The notes beneath the pieces were generated by a model that saw only the letters and a program-made list of their open reading frames with translations, had not been told where the DNA came from and ran no database searches. A program made the position numbers and the translations under genes. From Luteimicrobium sp049844995 (GTDB lineage Bacteria > Actinomycetota > Actinomycetes > Actinomycetales > Cellulomonadaceae), in the NCBI RefSeq assembly GCF_049844995.1, contig NZ_JBNCMC010000003.1, forward strand, positions 620,001-684,000: a stretch of DNA of 64,000 nt. The letters run 5' to 3'. Positions 57,388 to 64,000 of the stretch are shown here, piece after piece (the first letter of the stretch is position 1; the number at the start of each line of letters is the position of its first letter).

Positions 57388-57705
57388 CGTTCGCCGACGG
57401 TGAGGCCGGGCGCCGTGGTCGGTCCGTGGGTGGTGGTCGGGTCCGCGGGTGGTGGTCGGGTTCGCGGGTGGGTTCGGACAGGTGGTTCGGACTGCGTCGC
57501 CTTCAGGCCCCTGGGGGCCTTCCGGCTCCTTGACGTCCTTCACCACCTGCCCGAACCCACCCGCTCCAGCCGTCACCTCGCCTCGGTAGCCCGGCCGCGC
57601 GCCGTCGTCGGACGCGCGGGCCCGCCGAACACGGGATGGTGAACGCCCGCCGTCACCGTCGACGATTGCAGCGTCACCGTCGGCGAACGCGACGTCACCG
57701 CGGGT
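57388..57705. repeat. Dispersed motif TCACCGTCGGCGAACG and inverted partner
   Basis: CGTTCGCCGACGGTGA (57388-57403), 2 bp after the ATPase stop, has its exact reverse complement at 57674-57689. The right-hand site belongs to a cluster of three: GTCACCGTCGACGA at 57652-57665, the exact copy, and GTCACCG at 57693-57699. A 38-bp part of this cluster (57652-57689 region) matches the inverse of 37906-37944 at most positions. A solo half of the 60-bp hairpin element (GCCGAACACGGG) is at 57624-57635. Confidence 0.6.
57429..57562. repeat. Tandem 19-bp repeat merging into a large inverted repeat
   Basis: Two 19-bp units GGTGGTGGTCGGGTCCGCG (57429-57447) and its one-base variant (57448-57466) are followed by a related stretch. 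A 21-nt arm at 57466-57486 then pairs at 20 of 21 positions with 57542-57562. The 55-nt centre includes the small hairpin AGGCCC/GGGCCT. It sits 40-180 bp after the fused ATPase stop, so it may act as a transcription terminator. Confidence 0.55.
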
Positions 57706-57813
57706 GTGTCGGGGAGCCGGGCGTCTGCGGAGGTGAGATGGACGCGCGGGTGGGGCGGGAGGGGTGCGCGCGGTCGTGGGGGGTCTGGCGGGAGCCGAGC
57801 GAGGAACCACCCA

Positions 57814-57950
<137 letters not shown>

Positions 57951-57978
57951 GAACCGCCCGCCCCAGCCGAAAGCAGCG

Positions 57979-58533
57979 TCAGAGTCCGGTGAGACCGACG
58001 AGCACGATCACGACGACGCTCCCGACAACCCCGACGAGGTCCCAGCGGCGGCGTGCGGTGCCGGTGCCGGGCGTGGCGTCGTCGATGTGCGGGTAGACCA
58101 GCCGCTTGATCCCGGTCACCTGCGCCGCGGCGGGGTCGCCGACGGCGGGCGCGACGCCTGTGGTCCGGTCGAGCCCGACGGCGGGCGCGCCCCAGGCGGT
58201 CACGGTGCTGCCGTCACGCAGCACGACCTTGGCCTGGTACCGGAGCTGGATGTCCTCGACCTGTCCCCAGTCGAGCTCGTGGCGGAAGAGGACGTTCACG
58301 ACGACGAGCCGGCGGTCGGTCACGACGAGCGCGGGCCGGACGAGCAGCAGGTAGATGACCCACAGCGGCAGGATCAGCCACGGCAGCAGCGCGAGGGTCT
58401 CGCCCACGACGCCGCGCGCGAGGGCGTCGACGACGAGGTAGAGCGCGAACGCGGACGCGATGCCGAGCAGCCACAGGCCGAACCGTCCGCGGAGGACGGT
58501 CCGGCTGGGGGACTGCGTGGATCGAGGTGCCAT
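57979..58533 (-). CDS. PH-domain membrane protein, last gene of the second peptide transporter operon
   Basis: The 184-residue protein has two N-terminal helices (about 17-39 and 47-65), a PH-like segment VRPALVVTDRRLVVVNVLFR followed by HELDWGQVEDIQLRYQAKV and VTAWGAPAVG, and a C-terminal helix (about 163-184). Order and key residues parallel the protein at 54912-55538. Its ATG lies 4 bp after the stop of the fused ATPase gene on the same strand, so it is very probably co-transcribed with that transporter. A role in assembling or regulating the transporter is possible but unproven. Its 3' end lies 28 bp from the doubtful homopolymer sequence. Confidence 0.82.
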   Translation of the reverse strand: MAPRSTQSPSRTVLRGRFGLWLLGIASAFALYLVVDALARGVVGETLALLPWLILPLWVIYLLLVRPALVVTDRRLVVVNVLFRHELDWGQVEDIQLRYQAKVVLRDGSTVTAWGAPAVGLDRTTGVAPAVGDPAAAQVTGIKRLVYPHIDDATPGTGTARRRWDLVGVVGSVVVIVLVGLTGL

Positions 58534-58537
58534 CCGC

Positions 58538-60626
<2,089 letters not shown>

Positions 60627-60634
<8 letters not shown>

Positions 60635-61529
60635 GGTTGGCTCCCGAGGTGGGGTCGACGGCGTCGCGGAGGGCGTCGCCGACGAGGCTCGTCGCGAGCA
60701 CGGTCACGACGAGGACGGCGGCGGGGAAGACGAACAGCCAGGGGCGCGTGACGGCCGCGGACGTGCCCTGGGAGAGCAGCGTGCCGAGGGAGACGTCGGG
60801 CGCGTGGATGCCGAACCCGAAGTAGGACAGCGTGCTCTCGGTGAGGATCGCCGCGCCGACGCCGAGCGTGGCGTCGATGATGAGCAGCGACGCGACGTTG
60901 GGGATGATGTGCCGGCGGATGATCGTGAACGTCCCGACGCCCATGTACCGGGCCGCCTTGACGAAGTCGCGGTCGCGCAGCGACATGGTCTGGCCGCGGA
61001 CGACCCGGGCCATCACCATCCACGAGAACACGGCGATGAAGAACACGAGCGCGATCCAGCTGAGCTTCTTGAAGACCGGGCTCAGCAGCACCAGGATGTA
61101 GAACGCCGGCAGCACGAGGAGCAGGTCGATGATCCAGACGACGACCTTGTCCCACACGCCGCCCACGTAGCCAGCGAGCGCGCCGACGAAGCCCGCGATC
61201 ACGGTCGCCGCCGGCCCGGCGATGAACCCGATCACGAGCGACTTCTGCAGCCCGACCAGGGTCTGCGCGTAGACGTCCTGCCCGATGCTGTTGGTGCCGA
61301 ACCAGTGCGCGCCGCTGGGCGACTGGCTGAAGGCGAGCGGGTCCGTCGTCTCGGGGTCGGGCGCGAAGAGCGGCCCGATCCAGGCCCACGCGGCGATGAT
61401 CACGAGGACCCCGACGCCGATCCACGCCTGCGGCGAGGAGAAGGTGCGGCGGAGGACGTTCGGCCGGCGGGGGGCGCCGGACGAGACGTTCTCCTCGAGG
61501 ATTTCGACCTCGGTACTCAGCATGGACAT
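60627..61529 (-). CDS. Peptide ABC transporter permease, DppC-type
   Basis: The 300-residue permease shows the DppC features: first helix (about 33-52, WIGVGVLVIIAAWAWIGPLF), HWFGTNSIGQDVYAQTLVG, and the EAA loop ARVVRGQTMSLRDRDFVKAARYMG with RHIIPNVASLLII following. It ends GDALRDAVDPTSG. ATG at 61529 is preceded by GAGGGT and lies 2 bp after the stop of the DppB-type gene; an ATG two codons later (61523) is the alternative. It partners that protein and the fused ATPase. Confidence 0.93.
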
Positions 61530-61531
61530 GG

Positions 61532-62515
61532 TCAGACCCTCACTCTCGGGTCGAGGGCCGCGTAGAGCACGTCTGCGAGCGTCCCCGCGATCATCACGAG
61601 GATCGCGGTGAAGAGCATGGTGCCGGCGGCGGCGTTGATGTCGTTGTTCGAGACGCTGTTGATGAGGTACTCGCCCATGCCGTGCCAGCTGAACGTCAGC
61701 TCGGTGACGCTGGCGCCGGTGAGGATGAGCGCGAACGAGTACGCGAAGAACGTCGACATGGGGATGAGCGCGACGCGGACGCCGTGGCGGACGATCGCGG
61801 ACGCGCGGGTGCGGCCCTTGGAGCGCGCGGTGCGGATGTAGTCGGCGGACAGGACGTCGAGCATCGCCGAGCGCTGGTAGCGGGAGTAGGACGCGACGGC
61901 GGTCACCGTGAGGGTGATGGTCGGCAGCAGCAGGTGGGTGAGGCGGTCGCCGAGGTTGTCGAAGAACCCGCCGCCCTTGCCCGGCGTGTACTCGCCCGTG
62001 AACGCGATCACCTGGTGGCCGACGGCGTCGTTGAACTTGGTCGCCAGGATCATGAGGATGACCGCGATCACGAAGACGGGCGTCGCGAGGAGCACGAACG
62101 ACACGAACGTCGTCGAGCGGTCGAACGCCTTGTACTGGCGGACCGCGCCGTAGACCCCCACCGCCACGCCGATGATCGCGCCGAGGATGCTCCCGATGAT
62201 CAGCAGGCGGAGGCTGGTCCCCGCGCGTGCCACGATCTCGTTCAGGACCTCCGAGCCGCGGGTGCTGATGCCCAGCGAGCCGTGGGCGAACAGGTCGACC
62301 CACCAGTCCTTGAGGCGAATGAGGATCGGGACGTCCGGGTTCACGCCCATCTTGTTGAGTGCCGCGTCGATGGCGTCCTGCGACACCGGGGGGTTGCGAC
62401 CGAGGAACCTCGCCTGTGGCTTGAGCGTCGCACTGGCGAGGAGGTACCCGAAGCTCGTCGCGATGAACGCGAGGGCTATGTAGTTCGCCAGGCGCCGGGC
62501 GAGGAAAGCGAGCAT
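61532..62515 (-). CDS. Peptide ABC transporter permease, DppB-type
   Basis: The 327-residue permease has the normal length for DppB, unlike its counterpart at 52280. Visible parts are MLAFLARRLANYIALAFIAT, GTSLRLLIIGSILGAIIGVA, FVLLATPVFVIAVILMILAT, and the EAA loop YSRYQRSAMLDVLSADYIRT followed by ARSKGRTRASAIVRHGVR. The ATG at 62515 is chosen because it starts the conserved membrane helix; a longer frame to 62698 is not family-like. It is the first gene of the leftward operon of the second peptide transporter and is divergent from its binding protein gene. Confidence 0.93.
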   Translation of the reverse strand: MLAFLARRLANYIALAFIATSFGYLLASATLKPQARFLGRNPPVSQDAIDAALNKMGVNPDVPILIRLKDWWVDLFAHGSLGISTRGSEVLNEIVARAGTSLRLLIIGSILGAIIGVAVGVYGAVRQYKAFDRSTTFVSFVLLATPVFVIAVILMILATKFNDAVGHQVIAFTGEYTPGKGGGFFDNLGDRLTHLLLPTITLTVTAVASYSRYQRSAMLDVLSADYIRTARSKGRTRASAIVRHGVRVALIPMSTFFAYSFALILTGASVTELTFSWHGMGEYLINSVSNNDINAAAGTMLFTAILVMIAGTLADVLYAALDPRVRV

Positions 62516-62946
62516 GGGACAGGCACCTTGTCGGTCGGTGCGACGAACCGTCGGCGAGGCGCAGTGCCGGCGGGCCCGCCGCGACGGGTCGGGGACGTCC
62601 GGGGGCCAGGGTGGGCGGCCGGTTCGTCGTGGACGATATCGCGGTGCGGAGGAGTCCGCGCCGCGAGCGCGACCACACGCAGTGGACGCGCTCGACACGA
62701 CGAGCGTACTCGTGAGTAGCCTCGGTCAAGGAATCGAGGGCCGTGGCGACCGTGCGCGGGCTTGCTCGAGCCCGTCGCCCGCCGCGACCTGGGCGGTCTC
62801 AGATCGATAACGAAGAGGCTGAATCGGTTCGATCCGGGCCACTGCGGTCCGTTTCTGGGGCGACGATGGATGGAAGCACCACGGGCGGCGTCCGTCACAC
62901 CCACCGTCGGGCGCCCAGCCCCGTCAACCGAAAGGTAACCATTTTC
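62516..62946. promoter_or_regulatory. 431-bp divergent control region of the second peptide transporter
   Basis: No gene is seen here. ATCGATAACGA (62813-62823), in the AT-richest part, recurs as ATCAATAACGA before the first peptide transporter (50100-50110). For the leftward operon, TTGACC (62729-62724) and TACGCT (62708-62703) form a possible promoter, although the 15-bp spacer is short. The dyad ACGAG-CGTA-CTCGT lies at 62700-62713. Upstream of the binding protein gene, GAAAGG at 62931-62936 is the ribosome site. A GGTTCGATCC word at 62828 is not part of a tRNA. Confidence 0.4.
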
Positions 62947-64000
62947 ATGACTCCCACGAGGCTTCGGAGGACGGCGTCGGCCGTCGCCGTGCTGGCCGCG
63001 GGCGCGCTGGTCTTCTCGGCCTGCTCGTCCGGCGACGACAACAAGTCGGGCGGCAGCACCCCCAAGGCGAGCACCTCGCTCCCGGGCACCGGCTGGAACG
63101 TCGTCGACCGCGACAAGGTCAAGGACGGCGGGACGCTCACGCTCCCCGTCGATGCCGTGCCGGCGAACTGGCAGATCCTCAATCTCGACTCGGGCACCGT
63201 CGACGACAACACACTCTCGACGCTCTACCTGCCGACGTTCGTCAGCTTTGCCGAGGACGGGTCGTGGACGGCGGACCCCAACTTCGCCACCTCCGTGAAG
63301 CTGAAGTCGGAGGACCCGCAGGTCGTCGAGGTCAAGATCAACCCCAAGGCCGTGTGGTCCGACGGGACGCCGCTCTCCTACAAGGACGTCGCGGCCAACT
63401 GGAAGGCGCTCAACGGCACGAACAAGAAGTTCGCCCCGATCTCGACGAACGTCTGGCAGGACGTCGAGTCCGTCACCAAGGGTTCGGACGACCAGGACGT
63501 GCTCCTGACGTTCAAGACCAAGAACGCGGACTGGCCGTCGATCCTCACGGCGATCTACCCCGAGTGGGCCGTCAAGGACCCGACGACGTTCAACAACGCG
63601 TGGAAGAGCGGCCCGTTCGCGGCCGACGGCAAGACGTTCGTCTCCGGCGGCCCGTACGTCGTCACGAAGTTCGACGCGAACGGCGGCGTGGTCACGTTCG
63701 GCAAGAACCCGAAGTGGTGGGGCGACGCCGGCAAGCTCGACCAGATCGTCTTCAAGGTCGTCTCGCGCGCCGGCCTGCCCCAGGCCTTCGCCAACGGCGA
63801 GATCGACGCGATGAACCTGTACGGCTCGGCTGACGCGTACAAGACCGCGCAGGGCCGCTCCGACGCAGAGATCGAGCGTTCGCTCGGCACGACCTTCCGC
63901 CACATCACCCTCAACGGCACGAGCGCGGTCTTCTCGGACGTCAACGTCCGCAAGGCCTTCGCCATGGGCCTCAACCGGAACATCCTCGCCCAGGCGATCC
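62947..64000 (+). CDS. Oligopeptide/dipeptide ABC transporter substrate-binding lipoprotein, partial
   Basis: The first 351 codons are visible; the gene runs off the right edge. It has a lipoprotein signal (MTPTRLRRTASAVAVLAAGA with lipobox VFSAC, Cys26), a Ser/Gly-rich linker and the SBP_bac_5 fold: VKDGGTLTLPVDAVPANWQI, AVWSDGTPLSYKDVAANWKA, GGPYVVTKFDANGGVVTF, QAFANGEIDAMNLYG and DVNVRKAFAMGLNRNIL. The ATG at 62947 follows GAAAGG. It is divergent from the DppB-DppC-DppDF-PH operon and very probably supplies its substrate, although it is clearly different from the binding protein at 50261. Confidence 0.93.
   Translation, partial: MTPTRLRRTASAVAVLAAGALVFSACSSGDDNKSGGSTPKASTSLPGTGWNVVDRDKVKDGGTLTLPVDAVPANWQILNLDSGTVDDNTLSTLYLPTFVSFAEDGSWTADPNFATSVKLKSEDPQVVEVKINPKAVWSDGTPLSYKDVAANWKALNGTNKKFAPISTNVWQDVESVTKGSDDQDVLLTFKTKNADWPSILTAIYPEWAVKDPTTFNNAWKSGPFAADGKTFVSGGPYVVTKFDANGGVVTFGKNPKWWGDAGKLDQIVFKVVSRAGLPQAFANGEIDAMNLYGSADAYKTAQGRSDAEIERSLGTTFRHITLNGTSAVFSDVNVRKAFAMGLNRNILAQAI

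Noticed and set aside
57429..57486. Short tandem repeats considered as a CRISPR remnant
   Set aside because: Units are adjacent with no spacers, the repeat is G-rich and no cas genes are in the window.
62810..62850. A possible tRNA, because of the T-loop-like word GGTTCGATCC
   Set aside because: No acceptor stem, anticodon arm or CCA-proximal pairing can be built around it.

Overview
The window is a very GC-rich chromosomal segment with strongly GC-biased third codon positions. The protein repertoire is actinobacterial: a RamB-type regulator beside the glyoxylate shunt genes, an ECF42 sigma factor, many apparently leaderless mRNAs, and GTG/TTG starts. A perfect copy of the CelR operator and the general style of the proteins suggest a Micrococcales bacterium of the Cellulomonadaceae/Promicromonosporaceae kind, but no marker gene here fixes the genus. 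There are no rRNA or tRNA genes, phage genes, insertion sequences or CRISPR arrays. It reads as ordinary, densely packed core and transport gene content rather than an acquired island.

Left part (1-21 kb): the start of a sugar ABC transporter lipoprotein gene, divergent from its likely GntR/UTRA regulator; a DrrAB-like exporter with its own sensor kinase and response regulator (1657-5357); malate synthase and isocitrate lyase with a divergent RamB-like regulator (5478-10188) and an acyl-CoA synthetase; NhaA; a TetR/MFS efflux pair with a 25-bp palindromic operator; an amidase; a PadR/MFS efflux operon; and a PIN-PhoH (PhoH2-like) gene with a possible leaderless small upstream ORF.

Middle part (21-50 kb): a four-gene FtsX-type ABC system (two very large permeases and two ATPases, translationally coupled, with a CelR-like box at the promoter and a perfect one inside the first gene); a tandem GNAT protein; a FUSC-type membrane protein divergent from a MarR regulator; fumarase C; a SpoU methyltransferase; carbonic anhydrase; a PfkB sugar kinase coupled to xseB-xseA; ispH; an ECF42 sigma factor with its DGPF partner and a matching promoter; an aldo/keto reductase divergent from a TetR regulator; rmuC; ychF; an Arr rifampin ADP-ribosyltransferase; two small enzymes; and a BCCT transporter.

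Right part (50-64 kb): two complete but different oligopeptide/dipeptide ABC systems. The first runs rightwards as lipoprotein, unusually long permease, second permease and fused ATPase, with an antisense PH-domain membrane protein gene inside the cluster. The second runs leftwards as permease, permease, fused ATPase with Cys4 motifs and a homologous PH-domain protein gene, with its lipoprotein gene divergent and cut by the right edge. Between them lie repeats and an 8-N assembly gap inside suspicious homopolymer tracts.

The most unusual signals are non-coding or contextual. A strictly 60-bp hairpin element occurs four times between genes. A second dispersed motif (TCACCGTCGGCGAACG and variants) clusters before ispH and between the two peptide transporters. 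The PH-domain protein accompanies both peptide transporter clusters. All functional assignments rest on motif reading by eye; no database search was run.
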